This document shows positions 11,321 through 22,529 of a stretch of DNA of 64,000 nt, one piece after another. The notes under the pieces were generated by a model, which did no database searches, was not told the origin of the DNA, and was given only the letters and a program-made list of their open reading frames with translations. How positions within the stretch are numbered: position 1 is the first letter of the stretch; the number at the start of each line of letters is the position of its first letter. Position numbers and translations under genes: made by a program. This DNA comes from Toxorhynchites rutilus septentrionalis (taxonomy: Eukaryota > Arthropoda > Insecta > Diptera > Culicidae), in the NCBI RefSeq assembly GCF_029784135.1, contig NC_073744.1, positions 105,109,266 to 105,173,265 of the forward strand, read 5' to 3'.

Positions 11321-14300
11321 TTCAGCACAAGAGGTCAAGGATTTGACCACTGTCATATAGTGGAATTGCAGAAGCATCATCCCTAAACTAGACCAATTTA
11401 AATTTTTAGTTCACAGTTCTAACTGTGATGTATTTTCTCTCTGTGAAACATGGCTTTGTTCAGCCGACGAGCTGAATTTTCACGATTTCAACATTATTCG
11501 CCTAGATCGTAACGACTCGTTTGGTGGCGTACTATTGGGGATCAAAAAACGTCACTCCTTCTATAGAGTCACTATCCCATCGATTACAGGCATTGAAGTT
11601 GTCGCTTGCCAGATACAAATCAATGGCAAAGAACTCTGCATTGCTTCGATATATATTCCTCCCAGGACTACGGTAGGCCGCCATCAGTTCTTTGATATTA
11701 TCGAGGCATTGCCGGAGCCGCGGTTAATCTTAGGTGACTTCAACTCCCATGGAACAGCATGGGGGTCACTCTACGATGACAACCGTGCCACGTTGATTTA
11801 TGATCTGTGCGACAACTTCAACATGACAGTTTTAAATACTGGGGAAGCAACTAGGATAGCCAACCCTCCTGCACGGGCAAGCATGCTAGACATATCTCTC
11901 TGCTCTTCTTCATTATCCCTGGATTGCACATGGAAGGTAATCCAAGATCCCCACGGTAGTGATCACCTACCAATAATTTTATCGATCGCCAATGAATCAA
12001 AATCTAGTGAGTCAGTCGATATTGCGTATGACCTCACGAAGAATATTGACTGGAGAAAATTTGCAGAATTAATATCTGAAGCAATCATTTCGATGCATGA
12101 ACTTCCTCCCCTTGAAGAGTATAATTTTATATCAAGTTTGATTTACGATAGCGCACTTCAAGCTCAAAAGAAACGTGTACCGGCTACCACTTTCCGACGT
12201 CGTCCTCCATCACTTTGGTGGGACAAGGAATGTTCAAAGGTCTATTTTGAAAAATCATCCACTTTCAAAAAATTCAGGAAAACTGGATTAGTGGAATGGT
12301 TTCGAAAGTACCAAGCTCTAGAAGCCAAACTAAAAGGTCTGATTAAAGCAAAAAAGCGTGGATATTGGCGGAAATTCGTCAATGGTTTGTCAAGGGAGAC
12401 CGCTATGAGTACTCTTTGGAATACGGCTAGGAGAATGCGTGGCTGGAACCATACCAATGAAAGCGAGGAATACTCTGACCGTTGGATTTTCAAATTTGCA
12501 AGGAAGGTTTGTCCCGATTCTGTTCCTGCACAAAGCGTCGTACGCGATATTCCGCTCCAATGCGATTATGAGAATTTTTCGATGGTAGAATTCTCAATTG
12601 CCCTCCTCTCATGTAACAATTCAGCTCCGGGGTCGGACAAGATTAAATTCAACTTGTTGAAGAATCTTCCCGACTTGGCAAAACAGCGTTTGCTGAACTT
12701 GTTCAACAAGTTTCTGGAGCTTGCGATCACAACTCGTATAGGCCGATTGCAATGTTATCCTGTATTCGCAAATTTTTAGAGAAAATGATTCTACTTCGTT
12801 TAGACAAGTGGGTCGAAACGAACAATTTGCTGTCAAATACGCAGTTTGGCTTCCGCCGAGGTAAAGGGACGAATGATTGTCTCGCGCTGCTATCTTCTGA
12901 AATCGCAAAGAACAAATGGCTTCCGTTTTTCTCGATATCAAAGGGGCATTTGATTCAGTTTCCATGGAAATTCTCTCAGAGAAGCTTCATAATCGTGGAC
13001 TTTCACCAATTCTGAATAATTTCCTGTACAATTTACTGTCAGAAAAGCACATGAATTTCTCTCATGGTAACTCAAAATCTTCTCGTTACAGTTTTATGGG
13101 CCTCTCACAAGGCTCCTGCCTAAGCCCCCTCTTGTACAGTTTTTACGTCAATGATATGGATGATTGTCTAACTAGAGACTGCACGCTGAGACAACTTGCA
13201 GACGATGGAGTTATTTCCATCACGGGTACTAATCCCGTCGCTCTGCAAAAGTCGTTGCAAGATACCATGAACAATCTGTTCACGTGGGCCCTCAAGCTGG
13301 GTATCGAATTCTCTACGGAGAAAACTGAAATGGTCGTTTTTTCTAGGAAGCACGAACCCGCCCAATTCCAGCTTTACCTATCCGGCAAAACGATCCAACA
13401 CTCTATGTTTTTCAAATACCTGGGTGTATATTTTGATTCTAAATGTACCTGGGGGAGACACATTGCGTATTTGAAACAGAAATGCCAGCAAAGAATCAAT
13501 TTTCTCCAAACAATAACCGGAACATGGTGGGGTGCCCATCCAGGAGACCTCATTCAGTTGTACAAAACAACGATATTGTCAGTGTTAGAATATGGCAGTT
13601 TTTGCTTCCGATCAGCTGCCAGGATTCATATTCTCAAGCTGGAGAGAATACAATATCGTTGCTTGCGTATAGCCATGGGGTGTTTGCATTCGACACATAC
13701 GATGAGTCTCGAAGTTTTGACAGGAGTACCCCCGCTTACTCTTCGGTTCACAGAATTATCCTACAGATTTCTCATCCGTTGCAAGATCATGAATCCATTG
13801 GTGATTGATAACTTCGAAAATCTACTCCAGCTGACTCCTCAGTCAAGTTTTATGTCTTTATACCATGAGTACCTTACCCACGACGTGCACCCTTCACCAG
13901 GCATCTCCAACCAAGTTTGCTTCCCATACTTTTGCAATTCCTCTGTCATTTTTGATCTGTCCATGCGACAAAAAATCCATGGAATACCAGATCACCTACG
14001 CTCCAATGTTATTCCGTCGATATTTTCGGAAAAATATGGGAAAGTTGGATCTGATAAAATGTTCTTTAATGACGGTTCATACATAAACGGGTCCACTGGC
14101 TTCGGCATCTTCAATGAAAATTCCAGTGCCTCTTTCAAACTCAAAGATCCTTGTTCCGTGTATGTCGCAGAAATGGGTGCGATATACTATGCTCTAGGGA
14201 TCATTGAAACACTGCCCATCGACCATAATTTTATTTTTTCAGACAGTCTCAGCTCAATAGAGGCAATCCGCTCAATGAAAGTTGATAAACGCTCATCTTA

Positions 14301-14911
14301 TTTCCTAACAAGAATAAGACATCTATTGAGTGTTTTGGTCGAAAAATTATTCAAGATTACCTTAGCATGGGTTCCCTCTCATTGCTCGATTCCGGGGAAT
14401 GAGAAAGCGGACTCGCTAGCTAAGGTGGGCGCTTCAGAAGGCACACTTTTTGAAAGGCAAATTGCCTATAATGAATTTTTTTCACATTCCTCGTCAGGAC
14501 ACACTCGTTAGTTGGCAGCGCATGTGGAGTGAAGATGAGTTCGGTCGTTGGTTACACACGATTATCCCTAAGGTCTCGACGAGTGCATGGTTTAAGGGAT
14601 TGAATGTAGGTCGTGATTTCATTCGCGTGATATCTCGGCTTATGTCCAATCACTACAACCTAAACGCGCATCTCTATCGCATTGGGCTCGCAGCAAACAA
14701 TCTTTGTGATTGTGGCGATGGCTACCACGACATCGAGCATGTTGTCTGGTCGTGTATCCGGTTCCATGCTGCTCGCTCTCAGCTCTCTAGAGCACTGAGA
14801 GCAAAAGGCAGACAATCGGATATCCCCGTCCGGGATATCTTAGGTAGCCGGGATCCTGATCTTCTGCTTCATCTATACCTGTTCCTCAGAAACGCCGATG
14901 TCAACGTTTAA
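11313..14911 (+). pseudogene. ORF2 polyprotein: endonuclease, RT, RNase H, zinc finger (broken)
   Basis: ORF2 begins at the ATG at 11313, overlapping the ORF1 stop by 8 bases. It has an in-frame TAG at 11358 exactly before the endonuclease start (WNCRSIIPK). Endonuclease motifs follow: CETWL, GDFNSHGTAWGS and SDHLPI. The RT begins after a deletion with frame change near 12725. A further 16-base deletion near 12905, seen against copy 51808-54418, shifts frame again before FLDIKGAFDSVS. The RT catalytic box is LADDG. RNase H has NDGS, AEMGAI, SDSLSS and NEKADSLAK. An extra T in a run of seven at 14476-14482 (six in the other copy) moves the C-terminus to another frame. That part ends with a CDCGDGYHDIEHVVWSC zinc motif and stops at 14911. 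Four or more lesions make this non-functional. Confidence 0.88.
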
Positions 14912-15432
14912 TGATGTTTCCTTCGTTGTGTCCCCGTTTCATATCCCTCCTAGCGATCGATAAACTTTTACTTAGTCGCGGCAATACATACACACACTCT
15001 TTACAGATGCACGGGCCAAAGGTTGTGCAGTCCACTGATCATTCAACAAGAGCCAAAGGTTGTACCGCTCATGACAACTCTACACGAACTGATGATTGCG
15101 CCGGCTAGTGACCATTCTATCCTGGATTCCTCGAGTCGAGAAAGACGCACCACGCTAGATATGGGGTACAGACTAGGGAGCGTTGCTGATTAATGGTCAG
15201 CTGCATCCCAATAGGAAGTAGCCCGTGTCGGGCACACGTATAGAGCATCGAAGACTGCAACATACCAATTATGAGAACACTTGTAATACTAACCTCGAGC
15301 CAACCGTGAGTAATCGGTTACATATTACTAACATAGTTGTAAGACAAAATTTGTCAAAATATTGGACTCCCGGCCCCGTCAGGCTAACGCCACATGTGCC
15401 TTAATAAAAAATATATTTTGGAAAAAAAAAAA

Positions 15433-15590
15433 ATAAATAACAAATTATCCTTGTGGAGAATTTATTGAAGTTTTTAAAACTGCCTTCCGATTTGCGGTGC
15501 GATGGTTGTTTAATGAAGTATTCATCATCAAAGACCAAGCGGTAATTTTTCGTTCAAACTGAAATACCTCTGTGCGTAAAGGTCCTATAG
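15433..15590. other. Spacer between two oppositely oriented copies of the same element
   Basis: Short AT-rich spacer between the poly(A) of the plus-strand element and the poly(T) of the minus-strand fragment. No gene seen. Confidence 0.5.
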
Positions 15591-15600
15591 GAACGTTCTT

Positions 15601-15928
15601 TTTTTTTTTATCCAAAATATATATTTTTATTAAGGCTCATATGGCGTCAGTCTAACGGGGCCGGGAGTTCAATATTTCGACAATGTTTGCTTACAACTAT
15701 GTTAGTAATATGTAACCGATTACTCGCGGTTGGCTCGAGGTTAGTATTACAAGTGTTCTCATAATTGGTATGTTGCAGTCTTCGATGCTCTGTACGTGTG
15801 CCCGACACGGGATACCTCCTATTGGAATGCAGCTGACCATTAATCAGCAACGCCCCCCTAGTATGTACCCCATATCTAGCGTGGTGCGTCTTTTTCGACT
15901 CGAGGAATCCAGAATAGAATGGTCACTA
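15601..15928 (-). mobile_element. 5'-truncated 3' end of the I-superfamily element, with 10-bp target duplication
   Basis: In reverse complement this matches the 3' UTR of the element ending at 15432, including the CCGGCCCCGT stretch and TTAATAAAAATATATATTTTGGAT before the A run. It is flanked by GAACGTTCTT at 15591-15600 and 15929-15938. It carries no coding sequence. The duplication and A tail show a separate retrotransposition event, tail to tail with its full-length relative. Confidence 0.9.
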
Positions 15929-16035
15929 GAACGTTCTTGCAACCAAGAAAAAGCTTATTGATGAGGCTAATGGGGGTATTCAAAAGTCCCAGAGTGTCGA
16001 TTTTTGACAAAATTTTTTTTTTCGAGATGACAGTA

Positions 16036-16063
16036 AGGACCGTATCGTTATTTATGGGTACGC
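16036..16063 (+). repeat. Left terminal inverted repeat of ITmD37E
   Basis: 28 bases starting AGGACCGTATCGTTATTTAT, just inside TA at 16034-16035. It pairs with 17310-17337 with one mismatch (TTATTTA here, TTAATTA there). Confidence 0.93.
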
Positions 16064-16188
16064 CTTAGAGTCTCCGTCTGAAAAAGACTATAGCTTGTTT
16101 TGACAGCTGTTTATTTTTCTCCTGTTGTTGACACAGTTAGCGTTCAGTTAGCATTGTTAAAAGATCGTTTTTTCCTAAAAGTGCAATC

Positions 16189-17208
16189 ATGAGAGGGCTA
16201 ACAGAAGAAAAACGAAAATCCATTGTGACCAGATACTGCTCCGAAACAGGAATATCAATGAGAAAATTGGCGAAGGCGGAAGGAGTAAGCGTCCATGCGG
16301 TCCAAAACGCTATCAAGCGATTTGGTATGTATAATACATTGAAGGATCTACCCGGTCGCGGCAGAAAACCTGGGCCATCCAAGCCAAACTTGGATAAAAA
16401 GATTTGCAGGCAATTTGAAAGAAAAAAGGAATTATCGATACGGGATTGCGCAAAAAAGTGTGGAACATCAATCGGTATGGTTCAACGTGCCAAAGAACGT
16501 AACTCACTGAAGGCATATAGAAAGCAAAAATGTCCCAAACGCAGCCAAATTCAGGCAAGTTCCGTGAAAACCCGTGCCCGTAAGCTTTACGATGGGATTT
16601 TAAGCAAACGCGAACTGTGCATCGTCATGGATGATGAAACCTACGTCAAACTGGACTACAAAACTCTTCCTGGGGCACAGTTTTACACTGTAAAGCAAGG
16701 AACAGATGTCCCGAACGCGGAGAAGTCAATTTTTTGCGAAAAATTCGGTAAGAAAGTGCTGGTTTGGCAAGCTGTTTGTCAATGTGGCATGAAATCATCT
16801 CCTTTCTTCACTCTCGGGAATATGAATGGTGAAATTTACCGGAAAGAATGTCTCCAAAAGCGTGTGTTACCGCTCATCCGAAAGCACACTGGTCCGACAC
16901 TATTTTGGCCTGATTTGGCATCATGCCACTATGCACGTTTGACCTTGGATTGGTATCGCGAGAATAATGTCGATTTTGTGGAAAAGGAGATGAATCCTCC
17001 AAATTGTCCGCAAATAAGACCTATTGAAAAATTTTGGGCTTTGATGAAGGGACGACTGCGGAAGAAGGACAAGGCAGCCGATGACCTTGAGCAGTTCAAA
17101 AAGGATTGGATAAATGTGAGCAAACAAGTCGATGAGACGGTTGTCCAGAACCTAATGAGGGACATCAAGAAGCAGGTGCGATCATTGGCGCGAAAATCAG
17201 AATCTTGA
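16189..17208 (+). CDS. ITmD37E transposase, intact
   Basis: 339 codons from the ATG at 16189, with no stop or shift. This is the expected length for the family. It would bind the TIRs and catalyse cut-and-paste transposition into TA sites in the nucleus. The N-terminal 110 residues hold two helix-turn-helix-like segments (ISMRKLAKAEGVSVHAVQNA and a second near 83-105). They are separated by an AT-hook-like GRGRKPG at about 56-62. The acidic triad is D149 (in MDDETYVK), D242 (in FWPDLASCHYA) and E280 (in RPIEKFW), with 37 residues between D242 and E280. That spacing defines DD37E. The usual NPP[NC]P motif precedes the glutamate. All catalytic residues are present, so activity is plausible but untested. 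Confidence 0.95.
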   Translation: MRGLTEEKRKSIVTRYCSETGISMRKLAKAEGVSVHAVQNAIKRFGMYNTLKDLPGRGRKPGPSKPNLDKKICRQFERKKELSIRDCAKKCGTSIGMVQRAKERNSLKAYRKQKCPKRSQIQASSVKTRARKLYDGILSKRELCIVMDDETYVKLDYKTLPGAQFYTVKQGTDVPNAEKSIFCEKFGKKVLVWQAVCQCGMKSSPFFTLGNMNGEIYRKECLQKRVLPLIRKHTGPTLFWPDLASCHYARLTLDWYRENNVDFVEKEMNPPNCPQIRPIEKFWALMKGRLRKKDKAADDLEQFKKDWINVSKQVDETVVQNLMRDIKKQVRSLARKSES

Positions 17209-17309
17209 TTATTTTTTACTGTTACTCCTTTCTTTCATTCATAAGATACAATATTTTGATATCAGAACTGAAAAATAAATGCAATATTTGAAATAAAGCT
17301 GTGTTTTGA

Positions 17310-17337
17310 GCGTACCCATAATTAACGATACGGTCCT
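17310..17337 (-). repeat. Right terminal inverted repeat of ITmD37E
   Basis: Reverse complement of the left repeat with one mismatch, followed by TA at 17338-17339. Confidence 0.93.
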
Positions 17338-17602
17338 TAGATTTCGACGTTTCATGCTATTTGAAGACATTTGGCATCATTTTTTTTCGAAAACCCCGAT
17401 TTCTTTTACTTCCCCCCTTGGGTAATTTTAAGGTTTTCAAAAAACTCAAACTTTGACTACTGTGCGACACTAGTAAATGAAGTCCGATTGAGCTGATATT
17501 TTGCATAAGGTAGTTTTACGTGGGAATCAACATTTTTAATCAAATTCGCTTTGAAAATTCGAGGGTCACTTTTTTCCCATACATCCATTGGCACTCTACT
17601 AT

Positions 17603-17776
17603 ACACACCAAGATAAAAATATGTACGTAAAATATTCTTATTCCTGAAAGTTGTAGCTTCAAATTCATGCGCCTCCCATCGATATGCGTTGATTTTTCAC
17701 GAAGATACAGCATGTCAAAAATCACTTAAAATTTACGACTTCGCACTCTGTTCCTATAATTTTTTTCTCAAGTGTA
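17603..17776 (-). mobile_element. MITE with CACTCGA/CTTGAG-type ends
   Basis: Matches 8930-9043 in reverse complement and more weakly 57780-57965. Shared features are ACACACCAAGAT, GACTTCGCACT and a T-rich terminus ending TCAAGTGTA. No coding capacity. Only one clear terminus is visible, so the full borders are unknown. Confidence 0.55.
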
Positions 17777-17814
17777 GAAAGAAATGACTTTTAGTTTTGG
17801 TACGCATGCACTCA

Positions 17815-18114
17815 GTTCACTTTGGCTGAATGAAAGTCAAAGAATAGTTCTGTGTGGTTGAATGCATTTTCAGTCTGAATCGTATAGAATAATACAATAA
17901 TAATATTAAAATGGTTGAGAAAAACTCAATATCAACAACGTTTTGATCACCGGGAACCAGCTTCATGAAGAATTCATGGTTTACATATTTCATCAGATGT
18001 TGAATGTCGTTGTATTTCGCACAAGAAATGTTATGCCCATTTGGTTGTAAACTTTCTGGTTCTAAAATGTTATGATCGAAGAAATTTGAAAAAAAAAGTT
18101 CAGCCAAAGTGAAC
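17815..18114. mobile_element. 300-bp MITE with perfect 16-bp terminal inverted repeats
   Basis: GTTCACTTTGGCTGAA at 17815-17830 is repeated in reverse complement at 18099-18114. The interior is AT-rich with a 96-codon frame on the minus strand (17817-18107) that spans nearly end to end but has no known domain. Related termini occur at 18697 (TTCACTTTGGCTGAATG) and, diverged, at 18309 (GCCAGAGCGAACCAAG). Exact target duplication not resolved. Confidence 0.65.
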
Positions 18115-19213
18115 CAAGTTAAAAAAACGTCTTCTAGAGTCTAGAGTTGCCTCCTAAAGTTCAGACGTCATTACCAAGTCTTTCGCAATAACATGACATT
18201 CCTTTTCATGCTGTGAGCACACATCCTCGTTTATTTCGGATTCAGAAAGTTGAAAAAAAAGAAAAAAAATTGTAGTTGCTATAAGCGCGAAACTTCGTTC
18301 TCTTTGTAGCCAGAGCGAACCAAGTATATGCTAGCTATTAGCATAATATCATTACACAACACATTAGTATTTTGTAACGGCTCTTGACTAATTTCATGAA
18401 TGGTATATATATTGACCCCCTTTTGTTTAATATTTTAATAAATGAAAATAAAATGAATTAAAAATACATTACACTTGGTTCTTTATGACTGAACACAATT
18501 TCGATAAATGCCGATCAGCCCTCTTAACACCCTTCGTGGCAACTCTTTGGCTGTCTTACTTAACAGATCACGAAGGCAACTGTTTCCAAGAGCTATCCGA
18601 AACAGGAAAATCTGTTAAAGATTCGGATAAATAGGAAAAACTGCCTTTTTGGAGAGAACGAGCACCATCCTCCGATGGCATGTTGTTGTTTTATGGTTCA
18701 CTTTGGCTGAATGCAATTTCTTTTTTTTTCACAACCTACTACACAAAATTTTCGTTTTGGAGCAGTTGTCAGCTGTCCGAATGACACGGTAATTTCATAG
18801 TCGATAGATTATCATTTTCTGCATTCAGTGGGGTAATTAACTCAACTTTGATAAAAATGGCGCTCGGTTCGTTTTGGCAGAACCCCGGCCATATGACAAA
18901 TAAACTACATCATTCCAGATGGAAGAAAAAGGAAAACTTGTTTACTCCGAAAATTCAGAACAGATAATGTGCAAAGACTCAAAATGTGATCATATGACTC
19001 AGAACAAATCAATTACATAAAACACCCCTCGAACACGATACTGAAATAACTGTTTCGTATTTCAGATCCGAGCCCATAAATCATTAATCGATTGGTTTTG
19101 ACACACATGATTGAAGGAAGCGACAACTCGGTGGTAGATCATCGTTTAAATGCGATCCATTCATGATGTGAGTTCTTTTTTTCGTTTCTTGTTTGCTATC
19201 GCTCTATAAATGC
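18115..19213. other. Non-coding, with scattered MITE termini
   Basis: No gene recognised. MITE-like ends occur at about 18309, 18697 and 18860-18887. A TATAAA is present at 19205-19210, just before the tandem duplication, but no supported transcript follows. Confidence 0.45.
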
Positions 19214-19331
19214 AGATCGCTGCGGCGGCCGCTTAGAAGAAGAATAGAAGGAACGGACCATAGACACACAACAGATCGCTGCGGCGGCCGCTTAGAAGAA
19301 GAATAGAAGGAACGGACCATAGACACACAAC
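19214..19331. repeat. Perfect 59-bp tandem duplication
   Basis: Two identical 59-base units at 19214-19272 and 19273-19331. Each starts AGATCGCTGCGGCGGCCGCT and contains the 8-bp GCGGCCGC. The units show no differences, and their GC content is much higher than the flanks. Function unknown. Confidence 0.95.
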
Positions 19332-21077
19332 AATAAAAAGATATTCCATGATCATTATCTAATTTGAACCGCTTCTAAATCTCGGTTTCGAGTCCAAAAG
19401 GTAATATTCAACAAGCAATAAAAAATGACAACAATATGAGAACAAAACGATGAACTAGTGAAGATCACCTGTAAGAAGTAAAATGGTAGCTTGTCGTCCT
19501 CTTCGTTGGGAAAAAAATGAATGTTTTCATCCATTGGGGGTCCAATCTGTGTATTTATAGTTTATTCAGCGGTTCTCTTTGATAGCCAGCACCTTAACAA
19601 GAAAACAAACTGTTACAGTGTGTCTGACTCTTGTACCAAATATAACACATTTTTTTCTCAATCTGCTACCCTCTTCTTTCCACACTCAGCGTTTCTTTTG
19701 ACGGGTTTATGTTTTGAGAGGATTAGAAGAAAGATGTTCAATAAGTCGAACAGAAACAACATTCTACGTTTAGAATGAGCAGGCAAACAGAAGAACCAAT
19801 GTGATAAAATAAATTTGAATTTGGAGCGCCATCATCTCTTGTTGAGTAGAAACCTGTGCCCTTCAGAACAATTGAGCATCGGATTGAGCTGGAGGAGACA
19901 CTTCGCACGATTCGGATGTTATGTTTTCGAAACGCACCTTGAAATTTTCTTGTCAGCCGCACACCTCGAGATGGAAACAATTGTGAGCTTTGACACGGCT
20001 GAAAACTGGGAGAAGAACACACGGACACATTTCAATCAATAATATTGTGTCTTTCGACTAATCCTCTACAAAATCCTCCTTTTTGTTTTGGGAAAAGTGC
20101 AAACTCACTACTGATTAAGTTCTTGGGACTGTTTAGATAAAAGGTGTCCTACCATCATGATACAGCACTATGTAAAATGTATAGAACAAGGATATTTGAG
20201 AAATAAATAAAAAAGTCAAACCCACAAGTATCACCACTGACCGACAGGGTCTTGCCTGGTCAAAGGTTTTATGAATGGCCAGTGAGGATTAGGAAAAGAA
20301 GTGAAGGACAACAGCGGTGAATTCAAAAACAATCAGGGGTTAGCGAGCATTATTCCGTTGATCGCTCTTGAGAAGCACAACAATAAATAAATTTTGGGAG
20401 CGCTACACCAAATAAACTTGGCAGCAACATTCATGAGAATTTCAAATTGCCGATAAATATTCAATTTAGTTTTTCTTTGTGCTAATTTTAAGTATAGGCG
20501 AGAAGGGTCCCAAACAGATCTCCATGGATTTCTGGAGTAGCGTTGCCTACCGAATTTTTAACAGTGTCGGATGATAGGTGTCACAAAGCAGATAATTTAA
20601 TTGTAGGGTGACATTCATCCTACTTCCTTCATTCTTGAGTTGCGGCGCTATCTTATGTTTTCAGTGCTTCACCAATAATGGTTTTTGGCCTACGATGAAC
20701 TTGACGCGGAATATTTATCCGTCAATTGATTTTAGGATTTTTAATCAGATTTGCACTTTCAGATCATCACTTGTTCAAGTCCCTGCAAAATTGTTCTCTT
20801 GAGGATGATAACTTCGGGTCCATGGATATCATAAAAAAGAACATGGGCCAGTTTATTTTACTAAACCAAACAAAGAAACCCAAACGTGTTCGTGCAATCC
20901 CATTACATAAAAAGTTGCCCATATTTTTTTTCCTGAAATCGGCACAAAATTCTCCGGACAACCCAAACACAGGACTAGTTGGCCATAGGGGTAAGTTGGT
21001 CAGTGACGATATCTTGAGATCTGAGCGTCCAAAAAATCAGCGATCTACGAAATCTGAGCATCCAAAAAATCAGCGAT
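19332..21077. other. No recognised gene
   Basis: Several short frames on both strands (for example 19521-19778 plus, 19738-20028 minus) without motifs. I see no splice structure or repeat borders that I can support. Confidence 0.4.
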
Positions 21078-21189
21078 CTCTTTCACCTGCGAACAACTAC
21101 TTCAGCGACAGAAAAGAAAAGGTTTCATGCACCGAATCGTGACTGGTGATGAAAAGTGGATACGGTATGACAATCCTAAGCTTAAAAAA
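21078..21189 (+). pseudogene. Mariner (DD34D) transposase, left half of a split copy
   Basis: The translation resembles the mariner block around the first catalytic aspartate (CEQLLQRQKRKGF, then HRIVTGDEKWIRYDNPK). It stops abruptly after KLKK in an A run at 21184-21189. The continuation of the same protein block is found at 26220 onwards. Upstream N-terminal mariner sequence was not recognised. Confidence 0.75.
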
Positions 21190-21667
21190 CAGGAAGTGGG
21201 TTATATCTATGGTATAACCGCAAGAATGACGTAGGACTATCGTTGATTTAGAGATCATTTGTTTGAAGTTGAATCTAAATCCATCCTGAATGAATGAATA
21301 AATATATATTTGGGTGACTTCAAAAACGAGAGTGTTACGTTGGAGACTCAAGGTTTTATGCATCCAATATTGGATACAAAAAACCTTGTTCTGAAGAATA
21401 ATCTTCAGAAGCTTTCCTGCTAACTGCACTTGATTGACAAATCACAAAACCAAATGTATGTGGTCGCAGTATTATATGGATAGAAAACATTAAAATAAAC
21501 TCGCTTGAATGTAATTTTCAATTCCAAGGGGAACTGGCAGATTATTTTTCAGTAACGATCATTTCTTTCCAGGTTTCCTCTCGATAACCAGCAAACGAAA
21601 AGAGTTGCGCGCGTGTATGTGTGTGTGTGTGGCGGCTGCTTCTATGTCTTCCCGAGGAACCGTATTT

Positions 21668-21707
21668 CGATGCTGATACTCTCTTGGTCACGAGAGTATC
21701 AGCATCG
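21668..21707. repeat. Perfect 16-bp hairpin
   Basis: CGATGCTGATACTCTC at 21668-21683 is followed after an 8-base loop by its exact reverse complement at 21692-21707. The flanks are coding-like but unassigned. Role unknown. Confidence 0.9.
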
Positions 21708-21837
21708 GCTTTTCTGCGCTCCCTCACAGTTAAAACAAACTGATTGCATTTCAGGTCAGGTCAGGCCAGGTAATGAATCCCTCGATCCCTCGCCGTTCAG
21801 CTCGTTCAGTAACGATGTTGTCTTGTCGATGTCCTCA

Positions 21838-21994
21838 GGCGTCGTGCACTAATTACGTAACGCTCAAAATCCGAATTTTGAACCATCTCTCCCCCCCCCT
21901 TTCGTAACGCAATTTCCTATCTCTAATAAACAGAAAGTAACGCAACATCTACCCCCTCCCCCCTTATCACGTTACGTAATTTGTGCATGACGCC
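21838..21994. mobile_element. 157-bp MITE with ~25-bp TIRs
   Basis: The left end GGCGTCGTGCACTAATTACG pairs with the right end, which on the minus strand starts GGCGTCATGCACAAATTACG, with few mismatches. TCA flanks both sides (21835-21837 and 21995-21997), a possible 3-bp target duplication. The core is C-rich. No coding capacity. Confidence 0.75.
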
Positions 21995-22529
21995 TCACGA
22001 AAAATGAATCGGTTTCACCACCAGAATATCATTTCAGTATGCTTTTCGTGTGTGATTGAATCGAGAGAAGGTGTGGTTTACGATGGCAATTTGGAAGGCA
22101 AACTAGAGGAGAATGAACTCTCTGAGTGCGAAAATTTCGGCGACTGAGCAATAATCGATTGAAAATTATATAATTTTCGCGATACGAAACATTTTCCGTT
22201 TTTCATGTTATGCATCCAATATTGGATACGAAAATATCCTACTGATGAGAAAGAATAATCTTCAGAAGCTTTCCAGCTAATTACACTTGATTGAAAAATT
22301 ACGAAATCAAATGTATTTGGTCGCTGTGTTCGTCATATAATTAGAAAACATTATAATAAACTCTTTCGCATGGATGTATTCTTCAATTCCCAGGGAACTG
22401 GCAGATTATTTTTCAGCAACGATTAGATCTTTCCGGAATTTTCTCGATGCTGTATGGCATCCAAACGAAAATTCTCGTTTCAGTTTGGCCTGCAAAAAAC
22501 TTTTCTAAACTCTAATCCATCAAATTTGG

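Larger units (their letters stand above)
9500..15432 (+). mobile_element. Nearly full-length I-superfamily non-LTR retrotransposon (copy 1)
   Basis: The order is 5' UTR, ORF1 with zinc knuckles (9926-11320), ORF2 with endonuclease, RT, RNase H and terminal zinc finger (11313-14911), then a 3' UTR of about 500 bp ending AATAAAAAATATATTTTGG and poly(A) at 15421-15432. RNase H between RT and the terminal zinc finger places it with I-superfamily elements rather than jockey. The 5' border is uncertain; I place it near 9500 because UTR-like sequence begins there. No target duplication was identified. Related sequences in this window are at 15601-15928, 34060-34675, 51808-54418 and 61420-61779. A sister subfamily is at 35072-35960 and 49001-49561. 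Confidence 0.85.
16036..17337 (+). mobile_element. Complete ITmD37E-type DNA transposon
   Basis: 1302 bp, flanked by TA at 16034-16035 and 17338-17339, the target used by the IS630-Tc1-mariner superfamily. The terminal inverted repeats at 16036-16063 and 17310-17337 match at 27 of 28 positions (start AGGACCGTATCGTTA). One uninterrupted transposase frame lies between them, and AATAAA signals at 17274-17279 and 17292-17297 follow it. All parts needed for an autonomous element appear present, so this may be a recent insertion. ITmD37E elements were described from mosquitoes. Confidence 0.95.

Noticed and set aside
12242..12493. Minus-strand frames inside ORF2
   Set aside because: Mirror frames of the endonuclease-RT linker with no motif.
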